Position numbers and translations under genes: made by a program. 64,000 bases of DNA from Diplocarpon mali (taxonomy: Eukaryota > Ascomycota > Leotiomycetes > Helotiales > Drepanopezizaceae): positions 5,332 to 69,331 of the forward strand of contig JAENRP010000140.1 in the NCBI GenBank assembly GCA_024741835.1. The letters run 5' to 3'. Below the pieces are notes generated by a model. It saw only the letters and a list, made by a program, of their open reading frames with translations, had not been told where the DNA came from and searched no databases. Positions 46,960-59,744 of the stretch are shown one piece after another (within the stretch, counting starts at the first letter, position 1; every line of letters begins with the position of its first letter).

Positions 46960-48998
46960 TACTGGGGATCGAGAATCGATTGGTTGTACGAGTCTGGCAT
47001 GTGCCTTGGCATTGTTCTTTAGAAAGTATTTTGTGTGAAGCCGGGTAATGTCGAGGTCTGGTGGCAAGTCATGTTTCATAGATGTCCCTTTGTCCTTGGA
47101 GTCCTCGCGAGGAAACCGCCTGAGATAGCGACTAGATAGAGGAGAGAAGCGATTTGATCGGCGAAATGGGTACAAGGGCTATTGAGTCCATGCAGTCATA
47201 CCATCTTATAGAAGGAGGACGATAACTGCCATGAGTTGCGTCTCTGGGGGTACCTCAGCGATTTCTTTGGTTAATAGATCTCTTATCCGACATCATTACT
47301 CTACTACTGTTTTCAGTAGCTGGCTGACGCATTTGCTTATTCGTCGTGAACTGGCTTCTTATTTATTCGCGGTCATTCAGATTCTCGCATGCTCTTAGTG
47401 ACCTCATTGCCGCCCTCCGCCACACGTCCACAGCTACCGAAGCTGCAGCAGATCAACTGGCCGGGCAAACCTCCTGTTGCCTGAGCACGACTATGCCCTG
47501 CTCGAGACACACCTGATCTTTGTACGAAGCGCCCGAGACAGACCGCAACGAGCCTCCCGACTCTACGGGCGGTAGAGTGCCGAGGCTGCTCGGGGGATGA
47601 GATGCAGTCTCGCGATGATGGGATCCGGCATCGCGGCGCGAGTCGCGGCAAAGGCGGGTTGCCTCGCCGGCGCGACGGGTGTGCGCAGTGCGAGCCAGCT
47701 GACGTTGGTCGTTGTGCCCCTCGAGACTGGGGAGGCGGAAGCATCTTATACCCCCCCGGTCGGCTGTTTGCAAAGCACGTGATCCTGCCGCTGGGCATGT
47801 GATCCAGGGGTTTCCACGTATGTATGGATGTCTGGATTCGTAACGGGGTGGGTGGACAAGCTTTGCACCCGCGGGTGAGCCAGAGTTCGCTGACTGGCAG
47901 TGGGAGGAGCCGTGTTTCCCATCGGAGCTGACAGTTTGATGCTCTCTACCTGCTGGTCTGTGAACGATGTGATATTTGAAATGATCGGGGAATGTACTTG
48001 TCATGAGCTTCTGCGGTCGCTCGAAGAATGGCTAGTTTTGGTTCGGTCGTGTTCGTCCCGATATCACACAGCGCTGACGTGAAAATGCTATGTCTGGGGC
48101 ATGGTCACGTGGCTAACATCAGCTGGCCGTGGCTGCAACAGCTCACGTTCTCACATGGCTTCTCCAGCCCTGCCCTTCCCTCAGACGGCTTCGGGTCTGA
48201 GAATCATGGGTGGAAGAGTTGGAAGCAGATGCATCCGGGAGAAATCGGCGTATTTTGACTCCTTGCCCCCATTGCGGTCCACGATACCTGACCCTCGACA
48301 TTGACGCTCGCACACTATCTGACTCGGCTCGCACGCGCTCAAGAAAAGACACCCATCGCCGGGCGGAGGAGGGGGTTGTCCCGTCACTGCCGCCTGCTCT
48401 CGTGAATCCCACCATCAGATGCGGTGAAGTGTCGAAGCTCTGTCACGTGAAGGAGCTCCTGGTCAGATCACCCGAGGAAAACACCACCAACCGCGTGGGA
48501 GTGAAGGCTCAAGTTCCACTTCCAAGATCAGCTTCATGAGCGTCGTGAGACCTTGGGCTTCGCAGACTGAGGCTCACCATTGTTCTAGCTCGGCTTCATA
48601 AAGGAGTCTTGTTATCCGAGAGACCTGGAGACGGCGTGGGGTTGGAAGGGGCTGCAGACGGCCTTGGGAATCATCCGCACTCGAATGTAGGAATGCGCGG
48701 ATGGACTGGGCGAGCTGGTACCACGCACTCGACACCAGAAGCAGCACCCTTTTGCCCGATGGTAGAAAGTCACAACAGACCTCGCGTATAGGAGTGTCGT
48801 ATCTCCACGCTGCAACCCTGCAACAAGTCGTATCCCGTCTGCTCAACAGCCCCCTTCCAGCTCTCCGTCTCGGAGCTTCAAACACTCCGGCCAGACCCCC
48901 ACCCGATACCCCATTTCACATGAAAGTGTCAGACGCAGAAGGCCTCGATGTAGATGTGAATGAGGAAGTGAAGAAGAATGGGCAAGGGGACAAGGGAC
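46960..48998. other. No supported gene, about 2 kb
   Basis: Many overlapping ORFs of 60-180 codons on both strands, none with recognisable motifs or consistent splice partners. Normal base composition and no repeats or terminal inverted repeats seen. Confidence 0.4.
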
Positions 48999-49313
48999 CT
49001 ACTCACTAGCCGCACCGCTCTCCTTGATACTCAGTGTTCCGTCCTTCGGCACGGGCGCTTTGCTGTTCTCGCGCGTGTAGAAGATGGATTCATACGGGGG
49101 CTGTAGTTCTCCGAGGAGTCGGGCGACCCGGATGCTATGCGAGGCCTGGAGAAAGTAGAGGGTGATGTTCGGGCCCGGTATCTTCCAGGCGAAATCCAGA
49201 GTTGCAAGTATAGAGATGAGCCGTATGTTTATGGACACCGTACTTGCTCTACCAAAGAATCGAGGCAGATAGCACTTACGACTTGCGTAAAGGAATGAGG
49301 GGTTGAGATGCAC
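48999..49313 (-). pseudogene. Glutathione S-transferase N-domain remnant
   Basis: A 104-codon minus ORF contains a stretch like the thioredoxin-fold start of fungal GSTs: KIPGPNITLYFLQASHSIRVA, then RLLGELQPPYESIFYTREN, and the end KDGTLSIKESGA (in intact GSTs the ESGAI region that binds the glutathione gamma-glutamyl group). The segment between these two parts, which normally carries the substrate-proximal Lys/Pro loop, is shortened. No C-terminal helical domain follows downstream on the minus strand. A GTGAGT right after the ESGAA codons could be an old donor. I take it as a relic, not a working enzyme. Assignment is from motif memory. Confidence 0.45.
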
Positions 49314-49482
49314 AATGGTCCAGCTTACGCCATGAGGGACTAACTCACGCCGTTGGAGTGGGGAGATCTACTGCCGATGGAGACCGAGGTAATTCGAAAT
49401 CTGACTCTTAGTTTTTCGTGAACACATGATTAGGACCCAAATTTCAAGTCTCTTCTGTTCGTTACGGTCTTGTCCGTCTCGT

Positions 49483-51320
49483 CTATGATGTCCCACAATC
49501 CTTGGTAACTCTCCATGCGCCGAGGCCCCTTCTCCCTACTACCCTTGTCAGTGTATTCCAGAACCCATCGTCGCCAAAATCCAGATCGTCCAGATTGAGA
49601 TGCTGTCTGTAGTGCCATACCTCCGTGAAATGGAGTGGTGATGGTTCCTGGCTCGAGATGTAGTTGTCGAGGAAAGTTGCTGACATTGGTGCAACGAGAT
49701 ACGTGCCCTCTTTCTCCTCCAGATATGCTGTTACGTTCCCAGAAGGCTTGTGACATGTTGCCAGAGCCGCAAGCTCCTGAAGCATGAGTGCTCCTTTCAT
49801 ACCCATGATATCGTGAGTCTTCAAGACCTCGTTCTTCCCATCTAAGAGCCAGATAGGAGGGCTGTAGGTTTTCCACCAGATAGCTTGTGTAGCATCTGGC
49901 TGCTTACTCAAAAATACTTGAGTGGGTACTATCCCGCCTTGATGATACACACCCATCAGAATGCCAAAGAAGACATTATAAAGGAGCCAGACGCCAGCCC
50001 AGAGACGCAGGTAAGTCTTATTATTAGGAAGTTGTATCGAAGAAAGAATAAGGGGTATCGAAGGGAGAAGGAATCGAGCTTCTTGATGCTGAAACATGGA
50101 AAGAACTACAATGCCTGCGATAGCAGAGTAAAGTCGTAGAGATTGGTGCATTCCTAGAATGAGCAAGGGAGCTGCTGGGCCAAGCAATTGTGGTAGGTTG
50201 AAAAGGATGTGCTGGTACCACGGATGGAGTCCGTGAGTCGCGAGATTACTTGCTTGCCGGTTATATTTGTAATTGTTGAGAGGTGCGATGACCGGGTCAG
50301 AAAAAAGATACGACCAAGTGACCGAGTGCTCCGTGTAAAATTGGGTATCTGTGTAGATCGCGATGAATGTGGTGAAGAGGCCGGAGGAAATCGCAGCAAG
50401 AAGAGCCAAGGGCCTAGAAGGAAGTCAGCATGGCAGCGGATGGTGGAAAAGGCGTCTACCTCTTAATGAAATGTGGAATCAGACGAAGCCCGGGTATTAT
50501 TAGAAACGCTGGAAAAGTGATACGGTTGAAGATTCCAAACACTGCGACAAATGCAAGAATAGCTGCTGCAAAGGCAGAAGAACGTTGCTATAACAAGTCA
50601 GAGTGGCTTCAAGCTACTCAAAAGAGGACCCATACCTTACTCTCCACAATCCGATGTATCAAGACCAAGCACCAGGCCAAGGCCAAAGTCTCTATAGAGT
50701 TGGAGAAAGTGTGTGTCTGGTATGTCCATGTAACGTACGAAGATGCGACCAGTAGAACAGCTACTCTTCGGTGCCGCGGAGACTGAACCAGTTCCTGAAG
50801 GGCCCAGTCTTCCAGCACAAAGCTCAACGCGAACATCAACACCCTCAAGGTCCAGAACACTGCTATAGGTGGTATCTCTCCGTAATTTCCATGTCCCACC
50901 CATAACCATCGAAGGAGGAGCATTGGCAGGCCGTAGACAGGCCATAGTGGGAAAACACTGCGAACCGGATCATCGGCGGTAAACTCCCAGGATAACTTGA
51001 CTGGGTAGCTGAAAATCTGGCCTTCAGAGATAGGGAGTCAGCATATATTATGTGATATAGCAGGGGCACGCAGAGTGTAGCTGCAGCTGGCTCGGCATGT
51101 CAGACGTGAAAAATGCGCAGGTCTACCAGCGTAGTAATCCGGCAGCGCAGTGGCCTGCCCATCCCTCGTGAATGCAGCACTGAAAGCTGTAGCAAAGTTG
51201 AAGATACGTACCGGCTATCACTTCCGGGCCTTGAAAGTTTTCATCAGGGTGCAGGTAGCTCGGCGACAGCGCGAAGTATAGGCGGACCAGGACAAGAAAC
51301 AGATATGCGCGCCTCCACAT
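49483..51320 (-). CDS. SMP3: GPI mannosyltransferase 4 (GT22 family)
   Basis: Four exons on the minus strand: 51320-51212, 51021-50636, 50587-50460 and 50413-49483, giving 517 residues (yeast Smp3 is 516). The start [18 protein letters not shown] leads into the GT22 signature [16 protein letters not shown] with the catalytic-type Asp-Glu in the first luminal loop. Later conserved parts are [30 protein letters not shown] (exon 3), and [24 protein letters not shown] and [12 protein letters not shown] in exon 4. The role is addition of the fourth mannose to the GPI precursor in the ER membrane, which is essential in yeast. Several hydrophobic helices are evident. I preferred donor GTATGG at 50635 over GTAAGG a few bases upstream because only it keeps frame. 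Confidence 0.9.
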
Positions 51321-52788
51321 TATGGTACGGTATTGCCGATAAGGATTACATGCGATCCGGGCATTCAAAGGAGGGGATTCGCAGACGCGATTAGAGTATG
51401 GGCGTGGGCATTTGCGATGCGGTGCAGACCTCTGTGGGTGACACGAAACAGGTGAGATATTTATTGAGGGAGCTCCCGATCGGCTTCCTTGGATAATCTG
51501 GAACTGGCGCGTTCGCGTTGGTTTTCTCGACAAGGATGGGGAGGATCAGCCGCGTTGGCGCTGCACCGAAACGGAGGTAGCCCTAAAAGCCGGAGGCTTG
51601 ATCTGGATGCCAATTAAATATGCTGGAGAGACGTTTTCGTAATTAACCATCAGTGAGGAAGAGGAGCCTGGTGGCTATGTATGATCTATCATAGCGTCAA
51701 TAGTTATGCACACTGTGCAATCCGAACAGCCTTGGAATGCAGAGCCGACCCACGAGGCTGTAGGAGCTCTCCCAGCCTTCCCAGATCTGTGGCTTTAGCT
51801 TTACGCTGCCTGATGTAAGCTGTGTGGAGACGAGACGACCTTGCATGCTCTACTCGGCTATATGGCAGAGAAGAGTAGGAAGACCTCCCGAGCAGAATAA
51901 TGCCTGAAATCATATCTTTCGTTGGAAGAGGAGCTCCAAATCTGCAGTCTCGGGTCAGTCTCAGAGTTGTCACTCGCAGTATGGGAAGCTCTAGGAATAC
52001 CGCAGCAATAGAGTCGGTCGGTTGGCCATGTACAAAACATGGATTGGCAACTCTCCTCTGATCACTTCACATCAGACGAACATGTGTGCTCCAGATTACA
52101 CAGAAGTATGCACATTCTCCGAGGTTTAGAACTCGCCAGAAGGCCAGATGTCCTGGAATAAAGATGATCTTATGCAAGGCAGAAATGTAGAGTTTCCATT
52201 GAAGGCTTTAACTAGTCGTCTCTCTCTCTCTCTCTCTCTCTCTCTCACGCACACTCAATGATGAACTTGAATGCCTTCATGCACATTGAACCGACCCCGT
52301 ATATACCCACCAAGCAACCTCGGCGTTTCCTACGGATCCTGAGGCTACTGTGCATATTATGGTTCTGACGGTGGAAGCGGTATGGTGCATGGGAATAGCG
52401 GCTTTGGAAGACGATGCCTGGTGAGTCGGCATCATCACAGGAAGAAGTTCTCCGTTATAAACAAAGAAAGCTCTTCGGTGACAGGCCAGCTCCTTCTCTC
52501 CCCGGGACTCATCCCAAGGCTGATACCAGAAAAAGCCACACCCGCAAACAGTTCTATTGCCAACCCGCTTGACCAAAAGGGACTTAGCTCAAGGCTACCA
52601 CGCCAAGCGCCTCCTACCCGCTTTCCCACACTCGTGCCTACAAGAACCCGTTCTACACAGCAAGGTAGATCGCTCCCATTCCCCTTCCCTGCAACCACAA
52701 CACAACCCAACTCCAGATTCAACCATCACATCTACCCACAACAACTGAACCCCTTCTCCATATCACAGCTACTGAATCATATTTCAAG
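51321..52788. other. Divergent promoter region of SMP3 and SKP1
   Basis: About 1.5 kb between the 5' ends of two minus/plus genes. A TC microsatellite lies at about 52216-52246. The last 200 bp before SKP1 is C/A-rich (CCACAACACAACCC), typical of fungal leaders. ORF 52382-52960 (plus) is a shadow overlapping SKP1 exon 1. Confidence 0.5.
52216..52246. repeat. TC microsatellite
   Basis: An uninterrupted run of about 15 TC dinucleotides upstream of SKP1. Confidence 0.9.
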
Positions 52789-53479
52789 ATGTCGGATGCT
52801 ACCAAGATTACTCTCGTCTCGAACGATGGAGTCTCCGTCACCGTCGGTATGTTACCCCTCCAACACTGCGCCGCGCAACTTGCTTCAAGAAATTATACTG
52901 ACTCCCATCTCCAGACAAGCAAGTCGCGGAGAAGTCCATGCTCATCAAGAACATGATTGACGATCTTGGTGATGCTGCCTTGAACACCGATGTCCCTATT
53001 CCCAATGTACGCATACGATCCTAAGTCGCGATCTCACCTTCCGCCGCCAAGATCGCCCTGCTTACAATTCCCCGCAGGTCAACGAGCAAGTCCTCAAGAA
53101 GGTTATCGAGTGGTGCGAGCATCACAAGAACGACCCTGCTACTCTTGCCGATGACGATTCCGACTCTCGTAAGAAGACTACCGATATCGAGGAGTGGGAC
53201 CAGAAGTTCATGCAGGTCGACCAGGAGATGCTTTTTGAGATCATCTTGGTAGGTTTCTCACCTCCCTTTATTTGTGAGTACGCACTGATCAATCTTTCGC
53301 AGGCCTCCAACTATCTTGATATCAAGCCCCTCCTTGACGTTGGATGCAAGACCGTCGCAAACATGATCAAGGGAAAGTCTCCAGAGGAAATCCGCAAGAC
53401 GTTCAATATCACCAATGACTTCACCCCCGAGGAGGAGGAGCAAATCCGCCGCGAGAACGAGTGGGCCGAGGACCGTTAA
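52789..53479 (+). CDS. SKP1: Skp1, SCF ubiquitin ligase adaptor
   Basis: Four exons, 52789-52846, 52915-53006, 53078-53248 and 53303-53479, give 165 residues, a normal Skp1 length. The product starts [20 protein letters not shown]. It shows the POZ-like fold segment ([13 protein letters not shown]), the variable acidic/Lys loop, then [65 protein letters not shown] and the C-terminal F-box-contact helix ENEWAEDR. It links cullin-1 to F-box proteins and acts in cell cycle, kinetochore and nutrient signalling. Intact and highly conserved, with short introns of 54-71 bp. Confidence 0.97.
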
Positions 53480-55758
53480 GCAGCTTCGACCTGTGTACGG
53501 GGGAGGATACAATATGACACCCAGCACACGACCGTCTACCTCATTCGTTACTCGGGGAGCAGTTCAGCGGCTTCTTTTCCCTTGCATACATGGTGTTGGC
53601 CTCTTTTCGGTTTGGCTAAAGGCTTTGGAACCTGGTCATCTGCGCTGGACACTATTGCTTCCTTTCGGCATCAGGGTTTCTATTGATTGGTTCGTTTCTC
53701 GTCACTCTGCATGGATGCAATACGGCATGGGCGTTCCGGTATCAGTATGGGTTTATGCTGCGAAGGGCTTCTCTTCGACCTTATCCAGGAGTCAGGGACG
53801 GCTCTGGAAAGGTAGATAGTGGGCGGTTGTGACAAACGAGACCCTTACAAAATCGCTGGTGAGCGGGTAATCGACACGAAGATTTTGCGTTTGAGTTTTA
53901 TTTCTCAAAACTTCGCAATTTTGGCCCTCTGCCCGTGAGAGCCTCCACTCTCTGCTTCACTTTCCAAGAGCCCTCTTTCGTTCTTCCCTTAAACATTTGA
54001 ACTCCTCGGTCGCCACAGCCATGACATCACAAAGCCAAACTTTGCAGACCTTGCCCATGAGTCCTCTGTCCCGCGTCTCCGCACTAAATCTGGTGTCCTT
54101 CCAGTAAGGAAAAAACGTGATGCTACTAATCTAATCTATAATAGCAATGTGAGCACTATGTGCATCTTTTGATTTCGGGTGCTTATGATTCTAATGGTAT
54201 CTTTGTTTTCAGCTTTGAGTTTGGCTTTGATCTTGCTATCGGGTATAACTGAGTGCGTGCTGAGATGATCAAGTTCGACTTTTGCATTGCGGATTGCGTG
54301 CCTACATGCTAGTCCTGAATCCGTGCCTTGTTCCCGTCCCTGTTCCTCTATGCATCAACTATTTATACTCGTGTAAAGAGGCGTGGTGATAGAGCAGGTA
54401 TTGTGGGCGCTGGTGGAATGGTTGTTGAAAATATAGAAGGTTCTAGTGTGCTCGGCATTAAGGAGGGGAGGGGGGAAATAGATGCAGACATCGAGGTACG
54501 TCGCTAAGGTCGTTCGAGAATGTCTGCGGCTCTTGGCTCTTGAGCCACGGGAGAATTAGGCTTGCGGCACTGGCACTCTTTACCTAACCACCCAGTACCA
54601 CCTGGACGAGATTCATCTTCAACAATCCGAATGCAGAGATCAGAGCGTCTTTATTTCTTTACTTTATGGTGATTTCCGCAATGCCATCCATAGCATCCCA
54701 GCCCAAAGACAGCGAGCCAGGACGCACCCAATTGAGAAACACAACCCGTGCTACCCCGTCGACTGTAGCAAATCCATCAAAGAAAATGTTGCTCCACCCC
54801 AGCGAAAAGAGTCATGGTTCAGACCGAAGAGAGTTTTGGGAATGGTCGGGTGCCGAGATGAGTTGGTTTTGGTGGTGTGGGAGAGGAGAAGCACGAGAGC
54901 CGTCGGGGCGAGTTGCTCAGATGCCAATGCGTGTCTTTCTCCAATGTCTTCTCTTAGCGTTGTATCTATTCTTGCATGTCAGTCGTTGTGAATGTTCCTT
55001 GTGAAGCGTTCTCCTGTTTGAATTTGAGGGCGGTAGTATGTGTGGTCGGGGCAGGTGAAGGGAATTCAGGACCGTACCGGATGGTGTTACCAGTCCTCAA
55101 TCGGATCCATTGCGGAATGGGTCGGTTTTGCTTTTGGGCTCTGGCGAGCTTCACCTTTGTACGAAAGCTCTTGTGGCTCTGTGACACAGTATTATCAGTA
55201 TCTGTTTTCCAATTCCGCAGCAAAAGTCCGCCGCGCGTCAACATTGCCCCTCATTCCACAGCGATGGGTGCGCTCATCCATTTTTTGATATCATCCAGGC
55301 GTTTGAGAAAGTACCGGAGGAGGGAACGCACCGGCATCTTGACGGAGTCGTAGTTGTCGAGGTTTGTGGTTTGGAAAACTTGTCTTTGATGAGACGAAAT
55401 CCAATCCCATACGATTTGTGCGCACTAGTGGGCTAGTCACGTGTATATAACTCGGCTAGCCCGTCTTGACAAACGATACTTCGAGAAATGTAGCCTCGTA
55501 TATAAGGCTTACACTGTCAAAGCGGCGCTTTTCCAGAAGCGGAAGCTCCGCTCAGCCCTTAGTGCAGTAAGGCTGCAAGCACGAGGCCCATGCAAGCAAG
55601 ACGAGCTCGAGTTTCAGAGAGTAGATATTACGTTACCAACTCTCACACGTTGAACAACTCACCGCGAACTCCGATTCACAGGCCAACTTACGAGGGCATT
55701 TGGAAAGGAGATAAGGCAGCGAGAAATCTGTCTGTTTAGTCAGAGGACCAAGTTCAAG
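53480..55758. other. No supported gene, about 2.3 kb
   Basis: It holds the SKP1 3' flank and the ARL1 promoter. ORFs at 54666-55004 and 54976-55353 (plus) and a minus-strand frame at 55345-55258 beginning MPVRSLLRYFLKRLDD look partly protein-like, but I could not tie them to a family or find flanking exons. Confidence 0.4.
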
Positions 55759-56543
55759 ATGGGTGCCAGCGTATCGTGGCTCTCAGGGCTATTGTGGTCG
55801 AAGAAGGAGATCCGAATACTAATTCTAGGACTGGTATGGTAGATTTCAAATTTCTATATTCAAGTTTGGAGAGCCTATACTAATACTGATGGCGAATATA
55901 GGATAATGCTGGAAAGACTACTCTTTTATACAGACTCAAAGTATGTGTATTCTTGCCAACATCTTGATTCTATATTGACCGCAGATGTATAGATTGGAGA
56001 AGTTGTCACTACGATACCGACAATAGGTTTTAACGTCGAGTCCGTTACATACAAAAATCTAAATTTCAACGTCTGGGTGAGCATACCCCTTTTGCCTATA
56101 CACAGGAACTCTTTTAACAGCCTTCCTAGGATCTCGGTGGGCAGACTTCGATACGCCCATACTGGAGATGTTACTATGCCAACACGGCAGCCGTGATTTT
56201 CGTGATCGACTCAACAGATATCGATCGTTTGGGGACCGCCTCGGAAGAGCTAGCAGCAATGCTTAACGAAGATGAGCTCAAGGACGCCGCACTGTTAGTT
56301 TTTGCAAACAAGCAGGATCAGCCAGGGGCAAAGGGCGCTGGAGAGATAAGTGAGGCGTTGAGGCTGGGAGAGCTAAGGGACAGGAATTGGAGTATTGTGG
56401 CTTGTAGTGCTGTGGACGGGAGCGGTGTCGATGAGGGGATGGACTGGCTTGTGGTGAGTTTTCTGGCTCCTGGGAGATACACTGTGGACAAAAGAGGAAA
56501 ACTGACATTTTTTCTGCAGCAAACGGTACAACAGGACTCATAG
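55759..56543 (+). CDS. ARL1: Arl1, ARF-like small GTPase
   Basis: Five exons, 55759-55833, 55902-55940, 55993-56076, 56130-56453 and 56520-56543, give 181 residues. Gly2 follows the start Met ([10 protein letters not shown]), fitting N-myristoylation. GTPase motifs are GLDNAGKTT across intron 1 (P-loop), the switch-1 stretch [26 protein letters not shown] (switch 2), NKQD and CSAVDG. IGEVVTT and [22 protein letters not shown] match the Arl1 group better than Arf1 or Arl2/3. The known role is recruitment of GRIP-domain golgins and tethering at the trans-Golgi. The last exon encodes only eight codons including the stop. Confidence 0.94.
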
Positions 56544-58229
56544 AGAGGGGGCCGAAACGGCGGCTTGTACGACCACACGCGACATTACACATTCTGATGT
56601 GCGAGAAAAGGAAAGGCCCATGACTCAGCCTTCCTGGGGCGCTGTCTGCGCTTGATTTAGGCTTTAAGGTATGGATGAGCATGGATGGACTAAGACTTGA
56701 GTGAGAGACTGAGTGTACGATATATACGCTGCATTAGCAGGGACTGGGTGGTTTAAACTGTTACCCTTATTCTTTCTAGGTCTTTCTAGGCCTTTTGGGT
56801 TACTTAATCTTATGCCAGATGTGGTGTTGGCATACTCGGTAGTAGTCTTAAGAGGGACAGTCCACGTATTGGCTATTGTCTTTCTACTGCAATATTCGCC
56901 TTGAAGTAGGGAGTAGCAATTTTTGATCTACTACCCCGCGCCTGTCTGCTCGTAGCCATTGTACAATTTCAGTGATTCGGCGACAGCAGTAAAGCAGCTG
57001 GTTGCTGCTCCTACTTTGCTACGAAACGCCATGCTTTTCTTAAGCGTCCATTCACTTGCCATGCCACATTTTTATCCTCGTTCGTGATTAAGCACAAAGA
57101 GAGAAAATTCCCTATCCGTCTAAGGCATTCCATTTTTCTTCATTTTACAACTAAAATCCGTGCCACCCGTAGACCACTGCGGTCTGAGCTAGTGTTACTG
57201 ACTCGGTTGCAAAATCCCGCTATGGTCTAGGCCCTCCCACGAGTAAGCTGTAGACCTGAGGACAAAATGAACTGCAAGCTCAGCAGCTTTCACCAAAATA
57301 CAAATACATTCCTCGATTTGAAGATATCAGGAGGATACGTTGATCCTACTCCGGACTTCAGCGGACAACTTTTTGTTCTGACCAGTGGCGAGATGATACT
57401 AAAACGAGACTAACATCTAACCTCAGTACGTACCTCTCATTCCGAAAACTTGACGTGTGTTAATTCATGGCGTTAAGGACTGTGGCGTTGGCCAAAATGC
57501 GGAGAGTAAGACAACCAAGAGGATCCTTTGCATACGAGAACCTATTAGATTCAGAAGTGGGTTCTACGGTAGCGTCAATAACACCCATAGCGACTCACTT
57601 TGTGATACCTAAATATGCAGTCTATTTTATGCAAAGAAAATCTGCTTGCCTTAGGCTAAAGCCTAAATATTTCCTTGTACAAGATATCCTTACTGCCTTT
57701 CAATCTCTTGGAATAAGCTTAATTATTATCATTTAACCCTAATTATGAACTCTAGCTTCATAACATGCCTACGTTACTATTTTCCCGGCCCCTGGTATGA
57801 GTATTAGCTCGTTCGCTTTTGTCACAGCCAAATACTTAATATTTAATCCGTGGGGAACATGAGAAGCTCTTTAATCGCGCTATGCTTCATATCATACATA
57901 AAATAGAGTAAATTGAAGACGCAAAATCGTCGCTGAATCAAAAAATTTGCGCTGTGTCAGATGTCGGTGACTACATGACCCACCTCCGAATCCAGTGCCG
58001 TTTCCATCTTGTCGTGCTTGTCTAACAATACACTATCTTTCCAATTTCTTGAAATATCTAATTTTACAGCCCAATAGAGAGTATTTGAATTCTTCTTGAA
58101 AGTATTAGAGGTATCCAAATTGCGATTCATCAACCCGCGTCTACAAGCAGGTCCTGTAAAACGTCCAATTGCCGTCCCGTTGAGAGCCCCGCGTCTTGCC
58201 GAAAAACCGGAGTAATTGACTCTCTTCTT
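56544..58229. other. No supported gene
   Basis: Moderately AT-rich sequence with short ORFs (56713-56904, 57467-57736, 57957-58244) that carry no recognisable motif. It leads into the catalase relic and may belong to the same decayed tract. Confidence 0.4.
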
Positions 58230-58880
58230 CTGCAGAATTCTCACTTGATCGATTCGCTGGAACTTTTCGACCGGGGACGTATCCCCGAGCGAGTCGTGCT
58301 TGCCAAGGCAGCCGGAGCTTTTGGAGGTATGCTTTTCAACTTCTGGAGTATGGATGGGTACTTCCGCAATGACAAATTACGATTTGCAGACTTACAAGTC
58401 ATCTATGATATTAGCAATATCTCTAGCATCGATATTCTGGGTTCGGTTGGCAAGGAGACACTCTGTGCAGCCAGATTCTGAGGGGTGACTATCCTTCGTG
58501 GGCAGTCTATACACAAGTTCTGTCTCCGGAAGAAGTCCGGTTGCTCCGCTGCGATATCTTCGATATTTTAAAAGTCTGGCTTCAAAAGTAGGACCCATTG
58601 AGACCTCTCGGTAAGTTCAGCTTGAACAAGAATGTCGAGAACTACTTTGCAGAATTCTAGCAGGTCGCTTTCTCCCTCTCTTATTTGGTACCAGGATGTG
58701 AGCCATTATAGTCTCGTATTGACTCGAAACCTGATACTCGTCGCCACCGTCTGAATGTAAATTACCAACAAGTCGCCGTCAACTTCCCTCTCCGCGCACT
58801 CAACCCTTACTAACGGGACGGCACCATGGCCGTCGATGGCAACTACGCTGCAAACCTCAACCCCCATCCTGCCGCGACAT
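58230..58880 (+). pseudogene. Catalase pseudogene, internally deleted
   Basis: Two blocks read as heme catalase. At 58233-58480: HLIDSLELFDRGRIPERVV then AKAAGAFG, and after an odd 25-residue stretch, ISNISSIDILGSVGKETLC (in intact catalases TSADMLKGVGKKT). At 58614-58880: KFSLNKNVENYFAEF*, QVAFSLSYLVPGCEPL*, SKPDTRRHRLNVNYQQVAV, NFPLRALNPY*, RDG.MAVDGNY. The segments between, which would hold the distal Asn, the NADPH-side core and the proximal heme Tyr region, are largely missing or out of frame. Three stops lie in the second block, two as TAG and one as TAA, where Glu, Gln or Trp would be usual. Clearly non-functional. Confidence 0.8.
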
Positions 58881-59744
58881 TCTCTACAGGCCTGTCAGAC
58901 TCACTGCTAAACACAAGCAATGGGCCGGGGCCGCGGCCTAATTCTTTCTTAAATTATATCTGAGGATTGAGTGCAGGTGAAGGGACTATGGGATGTGCGC
59001 GACAGCAGACAGATCGGCATGAGAAATTGTTCGGGAATGCGATAATATTTGGCATGGCTCTGGGAGCTATGTATAAGTGACGAGCGACACACCCTTTTGC
59101 TAAATAAAATGTTGAGTTGTCGTTTTCCAAAGGCGGCTGCCATCCACAAAGCTTTTAAGTGCTATATTCCAACACGAACCGCAGGATGAGAGACGGGCTT
59201 GTCGCGGCCATGCTAATAACGTACCTTGAAGCTTACTGTACCGAAGCATATGCTTACATTGTCATATCCGATGCATACACCATCGCTTATTATTTATCGT
59301 GAAAGTAGTTTGTATGTAAATATCGAAGTCCCCTGTTCGAGCCGCACCATGTACAATTGTCGAGAATACCATTGCTCCGTACTGTGGCCAAGCGTTTTGT
59401 TGCTCGCTTAGTGCCGTTCTGCTGCTTTTGTGGTCTAACAGTTGAGGCTAAGCGAGCTCCGTGTTGATGTTTATCCCATCTTCCCGAACTTGATTTACAT
59501 GTAAAATCAAGCACTCTTCGCAAATCCGAGATTTTCACTCCAACTTATTTTTCAATCGAGAATACTATCATTCATTCATAAAAGAAAGATACACTCCGCA
59601 AGTTCCACACTATCGATTTACTGTAGTAAAAGTTTCTTGCAATCAACGCTCTCCGTCCTGTGACTGCGAAGATTTAGGGGAATCGATGGAGATCGCTTTT
59701 CGTACGAATTCAGCATTGAGGCATCAAAACAAAGTTCTCTTCAG
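58881..59744. other. No supported gene
   Basis: Short ORFs only (58949-59149, 59226-59411, 59290-59538), no recognisable content. 59334-59360 has a TTCGAGC T-loop-like string, but no cloverleaf can be built around it. Confidence 0.4.

Noticed and set aside
51123..51533. Longer N-terminus for SMP3 from upstream in-frame Met
   Set aside because: The extra residues are low in conservation and polar. The family normally starts just before the first hydrophobic helix, as MWRRAYLFL does.
52382..52960. 192-codon plus ORF over SKP1 exon 1
   Set aside because: A frame different from SKP1, running through its leader, first exon and intron. SKP1 explains the region.
59330..59370. Possible tRNA from a TTCGAGC string
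   Set aside because: The flanking arms do not pair as a T-stem and no anticodon or acceptor arm can be placed.
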